DNA of 64,000 nt, from contig NZ_RKME01000007.1 in assembly GCF_003797825.1 (NCBI RefSeq), positions 62,001 to 126,000 of the forward strand. The letters are read 5' to 3'. Positions 26,741-36,439 of this stretch are shown here, piece by piece. A model generated the notes under the pieces. It saw nothing but the letters and a program-made list of their open reading frames with translations. It did not search any database and had not been told where the DNA came from. Numbering within the stretch: position 1 is the stretch's first letter; every line of letters begins with the position of its first letter. The stretch is from Gordonia sp. OPL2. GTDB lineage: Bacteria > Actinomycetota > Actinomycetes > Mycobacteriales > Mycobacteriaceae. Both the position numbers and the translations under genes were made by a program.

Positions 26741-27675
26741 CAGACTGCGGCGTTCGCGGCGAGCGACCCCGCGAGCACGGCGCGTCCGGCGGCGGTGATC
26801 CGCTCGAGTTCCGCAGCGTGCTCGGGCGTCGGCTGCACGAGCGGTGCGCGCACCGGACCCGCCTCGATGCCCTCCATGGTGACCCCGTGCTTCACCAGCG
26901 CGACCGCGTACCCGGGCACCTTGTTGCGCAGGCGGACCAGCGGGTGGAAGAAGTCGCGCAGCAGTGCCTCGGTGAGCTCGGTGTTGTCGGTCTCGAGTGA
27001 GTTGTAGAACGCGAGCGCGAGTTCCGGGGCGAACGCGAAGGTCGCCGACGAGTAGAGGATGACGCCGATGGCACGGTAGGCCTGCTGGGTGATCTCTGCG
27101 GTGGGCAGCCCGTTGAAGAACAGGAATTCCTTGCCGGAGTCGGCCAGCGCCGCCTTGACCGCGATGACGATGCGTGCAACGTTGTCCAGATCGCCTGTGC
27201 CGTCCTTGAATCCGATCACAGTCGGCAGCTTCGACACCTCGACCGCCGACGCCTCGTCGAACACGGCGTTGCCGCGGTTGTAGACGATGAGCGGCAGATC
27301 GGTGGCCGCGGCGACCGACCGGGTGTACTCGGCCAGACCGGCGGGCGGCATGGTGACGAGATAGGGCGGGAGCAGCAGGATGCCGTCGGCGCCATTGGCC
27401 TTGGCGCTGACCGCGAACTCGCGTGCCTGCACGAGCGAGCCGCCCGCACCGGCGAACACCGGCACCCGTCCGCCGACGACCTCGACCGCGCACCGCACGA
27501 TCTTGCCGAACTCCTCGAGGCCCAGCGCGTGGAACTCCCCGGTGCCGCAGGCGACGAAGACGCCACCCGGTCCGGCCGCGACGCCGCGATCGATGTGTTC
27601 GGCCAGACGCTGGTAGTCGACCTCGCCGCTGCTGTCGAAGGGGGTGACGGGGAAGAACAGGACGCCGTTGAGCAT
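26740..27675 (-). CDS. kdgD: 5-dehydro-4-deoxyglucarate dehydratase
   Basis: A 311-residue member of the dihydrodipicolinate synthase family. It dehydrates and decarboxylates 5-dehydro-4-deoxyglucarate to 2,5-dioxopentanoate. The Schiff-base lysine is in VIGFKDGTGD near residue 185 and the partner Tyr in IVYNRGN near 150; FFPVTPFD opens the barrel, as in KdgD. AAGGAG precedes the ATG at 27675. It lies between the semialdehyde dehydrogenase (upstream) and the second dehydratase (downstream), exactly the set needed for the pathway. Confidence 0.9.
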   Translation of the reverse strand: MLNGVLFFPVTPFDSSGEVDYQRLAEHIDRGVAAGPGGVFVACGTGEFHALGLEEFGKIVRCAVEVVGGRVPVFAGAGGSLVQAREFAVSAKANGADGILLLPPYLVTMPPAGLAEYTRSVAAATDLPLIVYNRGNAVFDEASAVEVSKLPTVIGFKDGTGDLDNVARIVIAVKAALADSGKEFLFFNGLPTAEITQQAYRAIGVILYSSATFAFAPELALAFYNSLETDNTELTEALLRDFFHPLVRLRNKVPGYAVALVKHGVTMEGIEAGPVRAPLVQPTPEHAAELERITAAGRAVLAGSLAANAAV

Positions 27676-27709
27676 GAGGGACTCCTTGGAACGAGGGTGG
27701 GGGTGGTGG

Positions 27710-29305
27710 TCAGTCGCGGGTGAGTTCGCCGTCGACGCGGCGCCAGATGTGTTCGGGATTGCCGTCGGCGATGGCCGACGGCAGCAGGGTCGGCGGTACA
27801 TCCTGGTAAGCGACCGGGCGCAGGAACCGCTCGATGGCGAGCGAACCGACGCTCGTGGTGCGGCTGTCGGAGGTCGCCGGGTACGGCCCGCCGTGCACCA
27901 TCGCGTGTCCGACCTCGACGCCGGTGGGCCAGCCGTTGAACAGGATGCGGCCCGCCTTCAGCTCGAGCAGCTCCAGCAGGGCGCCGGCGTCGGCATGGTC
28001 GGTGTCGTCGGCGTGGACGGTGGCGGTCAACTGCCCCTCGAGCTTCGCGGTGACCTCGCGGACCTGCTCACGATCCCGGCACTTGACGACGAGGCTCGAC
28101 GACCCGAAGATCTCCTGCTGCAACGTTTCCGATCCGAGGAAGGTGTCGGCGTCGGTGCTGAAGAGCGCGGCGCGGCAGGCGTTCGGCTCGGACGTGTCCG
28201 CACCCCTTGCGACGACGGTTGCGGCACCGTCGAACTCGTCGACGCCGTGTGCGTAGGACTGCGCGATGTTCGGGGTGAGCATCGGGGTGGGGTTCGAGGC
28301 CGCGACGGCGTCGGCGGCGGCGGCGATGAACGTGTCGAGGTCGGGACCGTCGACGGCGATGACGAGTCCCGGATTGGTGCAGAACTGGCCGGAGCCCATC
28401 GTCAGCGAGCCGACGAAGGCCTTGCCGAGGTCGGCCGCCTTGGCGCGCAGTGCGCCTTCGAGCGGATAGACGGGGTTGATCGAGCTCATCTCGGCGTAGA
28501 CCGGGATCGGTTCCGGACGGGCGGCGGCGGCACGGACGAGTGCCGTTCCGCCGGAACGGGAACCGGTGAAACCGACGGCTTTGATGTTCGGGTCGGTGAC
28601 GAGCGCGATACCCAGTTCGCGCCCGCTGCCGTACAACAACGAGAAGGTGCCGGCAGGCATACCGGTCGAGGCGACGGCGTCGGTGATCGCACGGCCGACG
28701 AGTTCGGACGTTCCGGGGTGGGCGTCGTGCGCCTTGACGACGACGGGGCAACCGGCGGCGAGTGCCGACGCGGTGTCACCGCCGGCGACGGAGAAGGCGA
28801 GCGGGAAGTTGCTGGCGCCGAACACGGCGACCGGACCGAGCGGGATCCTGCGCTGCCGGATGTCGGCTCGTGGCAACGGTGTCCGTTCCGGTCGGGCGGG
28901 ATCGATGCGCGCACCGTTCCAGCTCCCCTCGCGCAGGACTCCGGCGAACAGCCGCAGCTGGCCGGACGTCCGGCCGACCTCGCCGGTGATGCGGGCAACC
29001 GGCAGCCCGGTCTCGGCGGTGGCGCGGTCCACGAGAGCGTCCACGTCGGCGTCGAGGTTGTCGGCGATCGCAGTCAGGAATGCCGCGCGGTCGGCCGACG
29101 ACGTCGACCGGTAGACACCGAACGCGTCGGCCGCCGCCGCGGTTGCGCGTGCCACGTCGTCGGCGGTGCCGTGCGCGTATGCCGGCTGCAGTCGCTGGTC
29201 GGTGGCCGGGTTGATCGCATGCACGGCGGTCCCGGTACCTGTGACGTGGTCACCGGCGATGATCATCTGTCCGGTCAGTGTTTCGGTACGCTGCGCGGTC
29301 GTCAT
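27710..29305 (-). CDS. 2,5-dioxopentanoate (ketoglutarate semialdehyde) dehydrogenase
   Basis: The 531-residue aldehyde dehydrogenase has the catalytic Cys in GQFCTNPG near residue 310, the general-base Glu in YAEMSSINP near 275, and the [32 protein letters not shown] cofactor region. The sequence belongs to the subgroup that oxidises 2-oxoglutarate semialdehyde to 2-oxoglutarate with NAD(P)+, the last step of the diacid pathway. It starts the operon with kdgD and the dehydratase; the promoter lies at 29392-29444. Confidence 0.9.
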   Translation of the reverse strand: MTTAQRTETLTGQMIIAGDHVTGTGTAVHAINPATDQRLQPAYAHGTADDVARATAAAADAFGVYRSTSSADRAAFLTAIADNLDADVDALVDRATAETGLPVARITGEVGRTSGQLRLFAGVLREGSWNGARIDPARPERTPLPRADIRQRRIPLGPVAVFGASNFPLAFSVAGGDTASALAAGCPVVVKAHDAHPGTSELVGRAITDAVASTGMPAGTFSLLYGSGRELGIALVTDPNIKAVGFTGSRSGGTALVRAAAARPEPIPVYAEMSSINPVYPLEGALRAKAADLGKAFVGSLTMGSGQFCTNPGLVIAVDGPDLDTFIAAAADAVAASNPTPMLTPNIAQSYAHGVDEFDGAATVVARGADTSEPNACRAALFSTDADTFLGSETLQQEIFGSSSLVVKCRDREQVREVTAKLEGQLTATVHADDTDHADAGALLELLELKAGRILFNGWPTGVEVGHAMVHGGPYPATSDSRTTSVGSLAIERFLRPVAYQDVPPTLLPSAIADGNPEHIWRRVDGELTRD

Positions 29306-29391
29306 CGGCGTCCATCCCTCGAATCGGCGTGTGTGGTGGAGCGGCTCGGATCACGTCGGGGATCACTCGACGTGACCTGAGCCATGTTCTG

Positions 29392-29444
29392 ACCGTAGGA
29401 CCGTGCATCCATACATGTCCAAGTCAAATTGAGTTGTCATCGAT
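29392..29444 (-). promoter_or_regulatory. Promoter of the semialdehyde dehydrogenase-kdgD operon
   Basis: Read on the minus strand: ATCGAT (29439-29444), 16 nt, TTGGACA (29416-29422), 18 nt, TACGGT (29392-29397) in the context TCCTACGGT. Elements and spacings match the promoter at 21444-21496. The start codon is about 80 nt downstream of the presumed transcription start. Confidence 0.55.
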
Positions 29445-29497
29445 GCCGTGTCTGAATGGATGCAGCTGGAGGCCTACCCCTTCAGGCGACGCTTGAC

Positions 29498-29503
29498 TAC
29501 GGT
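29498..29503 (+). promoter_or_regulatory. -10 element, leaderless methyltransferase gene
   Basis: TACGGT, 7 nt, then ATG at 29511; no ribosome site is present. This supports 29511 over the in-frame upstream start at 29448. Confidence 0.4.
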
Positions 29504-29510
29504 TTGTCGC

Positions 29511-30323
29511 ATGGCCGAAGAGGTGTCTCTGGGCGAGGTGCAGGAAACGCTGCTCATCCCTTTGTACGGGCGGGCCCGCGATGCACGGTCGTCGCACAGC
29601 ATTCTGCGCGACGACATGGCGGTGCAGCTGGTGAAGGACATCGACTACGACTTCACGAAGTTCACCGGGCCGTCGCTGGGCGGCGCGGTGTTGCGGGCGT
29701 CCATCATCGACGGATACATCCGCGACTTCCTCCGACAGCATCCCGACGGCACCGTCGTCGACCTCGGCTGCGGCCTGTCCACCCGGTTCGACCGTCTCGA
29801 CAACGGACGGTTACGGTGGTTCGACCTCGACGTCGACGACACGATGGCGTTGCGTGGACGGTTTTTCGAGGACACCAACCGGTACACGATGATCGCCGAC
29901 TCCGTGTTCTCGTCGACCTGGCACGACCGGGTGCGGGAACGGTCGGGTCCGGTGTTCCTGGTGAGCGAGGCGGTCCTGCTCTATTTCCCCGAAGCACAGG
30001 TGCACGGTGCTTTGAGTGAACTGGCACAGGCGTTTCCGTCGACCCCGATCGCCTTCGACACCGGTGGCGCGCTGATGATGAACTCCCAGGACCGCAACCC
30101 CGTTTTCCGGCAGGTTCCGGCTCGGATGCAGTGGATCTGCGATGATCCGGCCGAGCTGGAACAGTTGGGGCTCGAGTTCCTCGATTCACGCACGTTCGCC
30201 ACTCCACAACCCGCCGTCGCGCGCACGTGGCCACGCCGCCACCGCTACGGCATGCGCGCGTTGCGGTGGTTTCCGCCCGTGCGCACCTACAAACTGAACC
30301 TGTTTCGGACGGTGGCGGCGTGA
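29511..30323 (+). CDS. Class I SAM methyltransferase, LCM/TcmP-like
   Basis: The 270-residue protein has the SAM-binding motif VVDLGCGLSTRFDRL near residue 83 followed by WFDLDVDD, and the later FLVSEAVLLYF, typical of the leucine-carboxyl-methyltransferase-like family that includes the polyketide O-methyltransferase TcmP. The substrate is unknown. It is divergent from the dehydrogenase operon, and its stop overlaps by 4 bp the GTG of the next, frameshifted gene (GTGA), so the two were probably co-expressed. Confidence 0.82.
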   Translation: MAEEVSLGEVQETLLIPLYGRARDARSSHSILRDDMAVQLVKDIDYDFTKFTGPSLGGAVLRASIIDGYIRDFLRQHPDGTVVDLGCGLSTRFDRLDNGRLRWFDLDVDDTMALRGRFFEDTNRYTMIADSVFSSTWHDRVRERSGPVFLVSEAVLLYFPEAQVHGALSELAQAFPSTPIAFDTGGALMMNSQDRNPVFRQVPARMQWICDDPAELEQLGLEFLDSRTFATPQPAVARTWPRRHRYGMRALRWFPPVRTYKLNLFRTVAA

Positions 30324-30926
30324 CCGTCTGGGCCGAGACCTCCGACGCCACAATCCACGCACACGTCGCCGACTGGGAATACGGCTGCTGCGGAACGACT
30401 CCGGCAGTGGGCGCGCAGACAAGCGGTCAGCTGGTCGCATTCCCCGCCGACGGCGACCACCAGTTCACGGCGCCGGCTCCCCTCGTGTGGGACCGTCGAG
30501 CGATTCGCGGACTCGTCCGCAGAGGCCTCCGGCGCCGACGAGATCCGTTCGGTCACCGGCGCGGTCGTCGGCCTCGCCATCACGACCATCACGGAACTGA
30601 ACCCGGACGACGTTGCCGCACTCCGCGTGAGACGCGAGATAGCCGCTCGCACCCTGATTCTCACCGGACCGCCAGCTGTGTTCGGTGACACCGTCCCCGG
30701 GCCGGGACAACAGCTCTCGATCGACCTGGCGGCGCCGGAGCTGACGATCAGGGGTGGCGACGGCCTGCCTCGTCGGGCGGTACGGGGCGAGGTCGTCCGC
30801 GTGCATCTGGTCCGCGAGGCGATGCCCGGTATCGCCTCTTTCGTCGACGTCGAGCCGGGCCTGCCTGCAAGGACGGTGACGGACCCGTTGTTCGTACAGT
30901 TCACCGTCGACGCATCGGAGATATGA
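30320..30926 (+). pseudogene. Frameshifted gene, DUF6578-like
   Basis: From GTG at 30320 the first frame reads as a normal protein start (VTVWAETSDATIHAHVADW then EYGCCGTTPAVG) but turns arginine-rich after VWDR at about 30496. Moving one base (+1) near 30497 gives a coherent continuation, ERFADSSAEASGADEI through RTLILTGPPAVFGD to the stop at 30926. The second frame has no start codon upstream of 30627. The WEYGCCG and VG pattern recalls DUF6578 proteins. A one-base insertion in the gene, a sequencing error or programmed shifting are all possible; the first two are more likely. Confidence 0.6.
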
Positions 30927-31078
30927 CCTGGCGGCCCTCCATCGCGAACATGCCGTGGAACGCGACGCCTTCTCACCTCTCGCACCGTCGGCGATCCGCC
31001 AACCGAACGACGCGCGAGGTCACCGGCCCAACAGCTATCCTCACGTCAACGATTCGGCCGGTTCGAGGAGCGTGAGAG

Positions 31079-34000
31079 ATGTCGTCTGACGTCCCGACGA
31101 CGCCCTCTGTCACCGTGACCATGTCGGGCACTGCCCGTGCGGAGATCGGTGACCGGCCCGCCGACATCAAGTCGCGCCGCGAGCGCGCCGTGCTGGCTCG
31201 ACTCGTCGCCGCCGACGGCCATGTCGTCTCCACCGACCGCCTCATCGACGATCTGTGGAACGGTGAGCCACCGCCGAAGGCCCTCGGTGGCCTGCAGGTC
31301 CACATCTCGAATCTGCGTCGCATCCTGGAGCCGAACCGTCCGCCTCGGACACCCGCCCGCATCCTCGTCAGCGAGGCGCCCGGGTACGCCCTGCGGCTGC
31401 CCCGGGCGGCCGTCGACCTCTGGCGCTTCGAGGACTTGATCTCCACTGCCGACGGCGCTCCCGACCACCGCTACGCACAGTTGGGCGCCGCCCTCGCGCT
31501 GTGGCAGGGAGAGCCGTTCGGCCCGCACGCGACCGACGACTGGGCGCGCGCGGAGGTGGTGCGCTGCAATGAGCTCTACCTGACCGCGGTCGAACAGCGT
31601 GCCGCAGCCGCGCTCGCCCTGGACCGAGCCGCCGAGGTGGTGTCGACGCTCACCGGACCGTGTGAGCGACACCCCGCGCGGGAAGAGCTGTTCCGCCTCG
31701 TCGCGCTCGCCCAATACCGGCTCGGTCGCCAGGCGGATGCCCTGCAGACGCTACGCACCGTGCGCGAATACCTCGCCGACGAACTCGGTGTCGACCCGTC
31801 GCCGCCGGTTCGAGAACTCGAAGCCGCCATCCTGCAGCAGGATCCAGCCCTTCGACTCGACACCGCGGGCGTCACGACCCCCACGGCTCCTGCAGCTACC
31901 ACGGCTCCGCCGACAGCTGCGTCGTCGGCGCCCATCACCGCAGGCTCCGTCGACCGCGAACTCGCCGGCCGCGAGCTCGAGATCGAGAAGCTGCTCGCCC
32001 ACGCCGACACGGTGGTGCACACCGGGCTTCGCGTCGTGTGGATCACCGCCGAGGCCGGCGGCGGCAAGTCGACGATCACCCAGTTGTTCGTCAGCCGACT
32101 CCGGGCCGCCGGGTGGGCCGCCGCCATCGGCCACTGCCCCGAGGTCGAGGGTGCCCCGACCGCCTGGCCGTGGCGCGAGATCGTCGGCGAACTCGGCGGC
32201 GACAACGAACTCGACGATCCGTTCCTCATCGCACGCCAGATCCGTGCGGCCTGCGAGTCCGGTCCGACCGGCAGTGCGGGGACCGTCGTGGCCCTCGACG
32301 ACGTGCACCGCGCCGACAGCGCGACCCTGCAGGTCCTGCGCCAGATGGTGGCATGGCTCGCCGACCGACCGGTGCTGGTGGTCGCCACCTACCGGCCGTC
32401 GGAGGCCGGCACCGAACTCATGGCGACCGGTGCATCACTGATCTCGTCGACAGCCGACATCCTCGCTCTGGCAGGACTTTCCGACGACGGCATCCGAGCC
32501 CTGGCCGCAGAGGTCGGGCTCGATCCGGTCGACGACGCGACACTCGAACTCCTGCGCTCGCGTACCGACGGAAACCCGCTGTTCGTACGGGAACTCGCGA
32601 AGTTGGTCGCCTCACGCGGCGCTCGCGATGCCGAGACGGCGGTGCCGAACGGTGTACGCGAAGTCCTGCTACGCCGTGTCGAGAGACTGCCCGACGACAC
32701 GCTGTCGGTGTTGCGCCTCATCGCCGTCTCCGGGCGCAGCGCCGACGTGGACACCGTGGTAGCCCTGTGGCCCGACGAGGCGAGCGCGGAGGACGCCGTC
32801 CTGGACGCCATCGACACCGCCACCGTTGCCGGCCTTCTCAGCACGGAGGGCGATCGGGTCTGGTTCAATCACGTACTCATGCGGGACGCCGTCTACGACA
32901 GCATCCCGACGTTGCGGCGGCGGCGGTTTCATTGGCGCACATTGGAATATCTCCGGTCGATCGGTGACGCTCCGGGCGACGTCCTGGCCGTCCACGCCGC
33001 GCTGGGCGCGTCGGGGTCCACCGCCGAGCAGGCCATCGATATCGTCACCGAATCGGCCCGGTTGCGTTCGGAGTCCGAACTCGCCGCGGACTCCGCCGCG
33101 CTGTGGCAGCACGCCGTCGACCTCCACGACCTCGCGGGACACGACCGCCAGAGCGCATCGCCGGAGGACAGGGTCGCGATGGTGCACGCATTGTGCGAGC
33201 TCGTGACCGCCATGGCCCACCGCGGTGACATCACGGCGGCGCGCACTCGTCGTGCCCAGGCGCTGCGGCTGGCACAGAGCATCGGTGATCGTCAGGTCAT
33301 CCAGGCGGCTCTCACCTGTTGGCGGACACCGACGATCTGGACCACCCGGCAGAAGGGCGTCGCGGACGAGGTCATGACCCGGGCCCTGGTGGAGGCGCTT
33401 GCGGACTCGACCGGGGCGGACCGGGCCAGGCTGCTGTTGACGGCCGTCTTCGAGTTCGAGGGAAATCAGGACCGATTCGCCCTCGAATGTGCGCGTGAGG
33501 CGGTCGAGATCGCCACGCAGTACGACGACCCCGAGTTGCGCTGCGCCGCAATGAACGCGCGCGCATTCACCTCGCTGGGCCCGGACCTGCGCGATGAGCA
33601 TCCACGCATCGCCGGCGAGTTCCTCGCGGCGGCCCAAGCCGCGAACAGCCTGGAGTACGAGGCGGCGGCCCGTTTCTACCAGTTCATGTTGCGTGCCGAG
33701 CAGAACGACCTCCCGGGTGCGGTCGACGAGATGAACAGGGCGATGGAGTGCGCGTCCGGCGGACGGCTGGGCGAGCTGGTCGTCGTGCTGTCGTCGTTCA
33801 ACGCGGTCTTGGAGTTGATGCGCGGCAATCTGGACCGCGCCGAGCACGCGTACACCTATCTCGGACAACAACTCACCGCCTCCGGGCTGCCGTCGGGCAG
33901 TGAATTCGTCCTGATCGGCCAACTGTCGGTGGGGTGGGTCCGCGGCTCGATCGGCGGCCTCGTCGATCTCACCGAGACCCTGTTCACCCAGGCCCCCCAC

Positions 34001-34381
34001 TCCATCGCGTGGGTGCACGTGGTCGCCCTCCTCGACGCCGGGAGAGACGACGAGGCCCGGGCGATCGCCGAATCACGGCCTTACGTCAGCCGCGACTACT
34101 ACTGGACCGCCCTCGAGGTGTTCCACGCCAGAGCACTCGCGCGGCTCGGCATGACCGACGCCGCCGCCGAACTGTACGAGATCCTGCTGCCGTGGTCGGG
34201 GACGGTGGCCGGCCTCAATTCCGCGAGCGTGGCGTTCGGCCCGATGGATGTGGTCCTCGCCGAGATGGCCGAGTTGATCGGTGATACCGGGGCCGCCGAG
34301 AGACACCGGCAGATCGCCGCCGATGTGGATCTGACCATCCAGCGCGGGCTGGCGGTCATCGACGGGGAATCGACCCGCTGA
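31079..34381 (+). CDS. AfsR/SARP-type transcriptional regulator with AAA ATPase
   Basis: This 1100-residue protein has an OmpR-type winged helix at about 10-100 (VLARLVAADGHVVSTDRLID, SNLRRILEP), a bacterial transcriptional activation domain at about 105-255 (ALALWQGEPFGP, EELFRLVALAQYRLGRQADALQ), and an AAA/STAND ATPase with P-loop AEAGGGKST near 322-331 and Walker B VVALDDVH near 402. From about 640 to the end are helical TPR-like repeats. Such proteins integrate signals to activate secondary-metabolism or stress genes. No biosynthetic cluster lies beside it, so its targets are unknown. The start is supported by GAGG and a clean domain beginning. Confidence 0.87.
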   Translation: MSSDVPTTPSVTVTMSGTARAEIGDRPADIKSRRERAVLARLVAADGHVVSTDRLIDDLWNGEPPPKALGGLQVHISNLRRILEPNRPPRTPARILVSEAPGYALRLPRAAVDLWRFEDLISTADGAPDHRYAQLGAALALWQGEPFGPHATDDWARAEVVRCNELYLTAVEQRAAAALALDRAAEVVSTLTGPCERHPAREELFRLVALAQYRLGRQADALQTLRTVREYLADELGVDPSPPVRELEAAILQQDPALRLDTAGVTTPTAPAATTAPPTAASSAPITAGSVDRELAGRELEIEKLLAHADTVVHTGLRVVWITAEAGGGKSTITQLFVSRLRAAGWAAAIGHCPEVEGAPTAWPWREIVGELGGDNELDDPFLIARQIRAACESGPTGSAGTVVALDDVHRADSATLQVLRQMVAWLADRPVLVVATYRPSEAGTELMATGASLISSTADILALAGLSDDGIRALAAEVGLDPVDDATLELLRSRTDGNPLFVRELAKLVASRGARDAETAVPNGVREVLLRRVERLPDDTLSVLRLIAVSGRSADVDTVVALWPDEASAEDAVLDAIDTATVAGLLSTEGDRVWFNHVLMRDAVYDSIPTLRRRRFHWRTLEYLRSIGDAPGDVLAVHAALGASGSTAEQAIDIVTESARLRSESELAADSAALWQHAVDLHDLAGHDRQSASPEDRVAMVHALCELVTAMAHRGDITAARTRRAQALRLAQSIGDRQVIQAALTCWRTPTIWTTRQKGVADEVMTRALVEALADSTGADRARLLLTAVFEFEGNQDRFALECAREAVEIATQYDDPELRCAAMNARAFTSLGPDLRDEHPRIAGEFLAAAQAANSLEYEAAARFYQFMLRAEQNDLPGAVDEMNRAMECASGGRLGELVVVLSSFNAVLELMRGNLDRAEHAYTYLGQQLTASGLPSGSEFVLIGQLSVGWVRGSIGGLVDLTETLFTQAPHSIAWVHVVALLDAGRDDEARAIAESRPYVSRDYYWTALEVFHARALARLGMTDAAAELYEILLPWSGTVAGLNSASVAFGPMDVVLAEMAELIGDTGAAERHRQIAADVDLTIQRGLAVIDGESTR

Positions 34382-34437
34382 CCTGCGCGAACATTCTTGT
34401 CGGTGGGGTGTCGTAGCTTGATGGGCACCAGGACGAG

Positions 34438-36090
34438 ATGACGAGTTACCGGCTCCGCTCCGGCGGGTTCGACCAGAGAAATGCTGACGATGATGGTGCT
34501 CCTGCGACCGTGTCCGCATGCTCTGGAAGGTTCGTGGTGTCCTCACCTGCTTCGTCCGCTACGCCGCCGCCGTCGGTGTCGTGGCGTGATCTGCCGTCCG
34601 AGTTCGTCGGTGGCATCGATCCCGATGAGGCATTCGACCAGCCGATGAACGACCTGCTCGACGGTTTGCGCGCCATCGACGCCGGCCGCTCGTACCTCGC
34701 CTACTGCGACTATCAGTCGGCAGCAGTCATGCACGACCGCCTGGTCACCGCCCGTACCGACACCGACGGATTCGTCGTCGACGGCTTCGCCGACTGCGCG
34801 GCCCGGATCGCGAAGTTGCGCTGCATCTCTCGTCACCACGCCGAGAAGCTCCTCACCGAGGCCATCGCCCTCCGCGATCGTCTGCCGGAGACCTTCGAGT
34901 GTCTCCGCGACGGATTGATCGCGCCCTGGCAAGCGCAGGTGCTCATCGCCAGTACCGACCTCATCGACGGCCAGGCGTATGCCCCGCTCGTGGACGCCGA
35001 GATCGCCGAGCGCCTGCGGACTCGCACCGGCACCTGGTCCAAGCGTGCGCTGCGAAACATGGCCGATCGCATCATCTTCCGCCGCGATCCCAACGGTGTA
35101 CGTGACCGCCGCAAGGCAGCGCTGGCCGACCGCAGCGTATGGACGGAGTCGCGCGGCGACGGCGTCGCCGAGATCACCGCCACGATGTCCGCCGAGAACA
35201 TCCGCATCGCGCATGCGAGTATCACCGCGCTGGCAGACTGCGTCTGCGAACACGACGACCGGACGAAACCGCAGCGGATGTCGGATGCAGCATTCGCGCT
35301 GATGTCCGGCACGGCATTCGAATGTCAGTGCGGGCGTGGGGACTGCACAGCGGTCATCCCCGAGCCGACGACGACACCGCCGGTCGATGCGACGATCATC
35401 ATCCACGTCGTCGCCGACGAATCGACGATCGCCGGAACGGCCGACAACCCCGGATACCTCGACGGGCACGGCGTGATCTCGGACGAACACGTACGTGACA
35501 TCGCCGCCCGCCCCGACACGAAACTGTCCTATCTGGTCCCACCGGGCACGCCGCAGAATCCGGATGGCACGTTCACGCTGTCCGCTCATGGCGCCGACCC
35601 GTACCGCCCGTCGACCGCGCTGGACACGTTCGTGCGCGTCCGGGACGGCATCTGTGTCGAACCCGGCTGCGAGAAGAGCGCTTTCGGCTGCGACCTCGAC
35701 CACGTGCACGAGTACGACCACGAGGATCCGGGTCGCGGAGGTCCGACGATGTCGGAGAATCTGAACGCGAAATGCCGGCCCGGACACCTGTTGAAGACGT
35801 TCGGCGACTGGCTCGACGATCAGTACCGCGACGACGGCGGACGTCTGGTCACCGAATTCATCACGCCGGAGGGCTACGTGATACCCGGCGAGGCCGAGAC
35901 CAACGAGGATCTCTTCCCGGGACTACGCCGAATCCGGTTCACCGTCTCAGATCGACCACGTCCGAAGCGCCACACCGACGAGCGTCCCACCCGCAGCCGC
36001 ACCCGGGTGGCGGACAAGCACGCCCGGCGCCGGTCCGAGCGTTCTCGAAACCGAAAGCGCAACAACGGAGGGAGTCCACCGAACTTCTGA
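34438..36090 (+). CDS. DUF222 / HNH endonuclease domain protein
   Basis: The 550-residue protein has DUF222-type helical sequence over about residues 60-420 (ARIAKLRCISRHHAEKLLTEA, LPETFECLRDGLIAPWQAQVL) and a C-terminal HNH motif with CVEPGCEKSAFGCDLDHVHEYDH and GGPTMSENLNAKCRPGHLLKT. A CQCGRGDC cluster in the middle may bind another metal. The last 45 residues are strongly basic. It is only distantly related to the copy at 6490. GTG codons near 34530 preceded by GGAAGG are an alternative start that would remove about 30 poorly conserved residues. Confidence 0.82.
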   Translation: MTSYRLRSGGFDQRNADDDGAPATVSACSGRFVVSSPASSATPPPSVSWRDLPSEFVGGIDPDEAFDQPMNDLLDGLRAIDAGRSYLAYCDYQSAAVMHDRLVTARTDTDGFVVDGFADCAARIAKLRCISRHHAEKLLTEAIALRDRLPETFECLRDGLIAPWQAQVLIASTDLIDGQAYAPLVDAEIAERLRTRTGTWSKRALRNMADRIIFRRDPNGVRDRRKAALADRSVWTESRGDGVAEITATMSAENIRIAHASITALADCVCEHDDRTKPQRMSDAAFALMSGTAFECQCGRGDCTAVIPEPTTTPPVDATIIIHVVADESTIAGTADNPGYLDGHGVISDEHVRDIAARPDTKLSYLVPPGTPQNPDGTFTLSAHGADPYRPSTALDTFVRVRDGICVEPGCEKSAFGCDLDHVHEYDHEDPGRGGPTMSENLNAKCRPGHLLKTFGDWLDDQYRDDGGRLVTEFITPEGYVIPGEAETNEDLFPGLRRIRFTVSDRPRPKRHTDERPTRSRTRVADKHARRRSERSRNRKRNNGGSPPNF

Positions 36091-36108
36091 CACCGAACTC
36101 TGACACCC

Positions 36109-36408
36109 TCAACTCTCCGGCGACTCGACGGGAGTCTCCCACCGCGCCCGCCGTTCATCCTCCGATTGCTCCCACCAGGGCGTCCCGCGTTCGCCGAGCG
36201 CCACCTTCGCCGCCTGCACACCGTCGCGCGATGCGCGAGCACCGTGCGTCCGCCGGACCTCGCGACGCCACGCCATCAGGATCGACACCAACTCGGCCCG
36301 TCGCCCCTCGGGGATCAACGGATCGGTCGCCCGCCACATCCGCCCGTCGACGACGATGTGGCGGCCGTCGTCGGTGTGCTCGACACCGCTTGTCGTGTCC
36401 GCTGCCAT
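36109..36408 (-). CDS. Small conserved hypothetical protein
   Basis: The 99-residue product starts at the ATG at 36408; the longer frame to 36552 is a shadow of the MarR gene. The central part (HIVVDGRMWRATDPLIPEG) and the helix ELVSILMAWRREVRR look like a small actinobacterial family of unknown role, with a charged C-terminal tail containing TPWWEQ. It lies 31 bp downstream of the MarR gene on the same strand and is probably co-transcribed. Confidence 0.7.
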   Translation of the reverse strand: MAADTTSGVEHTDDGRHIVVDGRMWRATDPLIPEGRRAELVSILMAWRREVRRTHGARASRDGVQAAKVALGERGTPWWEQSEDERRARWETPVESPES

Positions 36409-36439
36409 GCACCTCAGCCTGCCACCGCGTGTTGGGCGT

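Noticed and set aside
27644..29380. 578-residue open frame opposite the semialdehyde dehydrogenase
   Set aside because: It is the antisense shadow of a clear aldehyde dehydrogenase; the composition is Gly/Arg/Val-rich and no motif is present.
30627..30926. Separate 99-residue gene
   Set aside because: It has no ribosome site or promoter and continues coherently upstream in the same frame without a start, so it is the second half of a frameshifted gene.
32669..34018. 449-residue open frame opposite the AfsR-type regulator
   Set aside because: Antisense shadow in high-G+C DNA.
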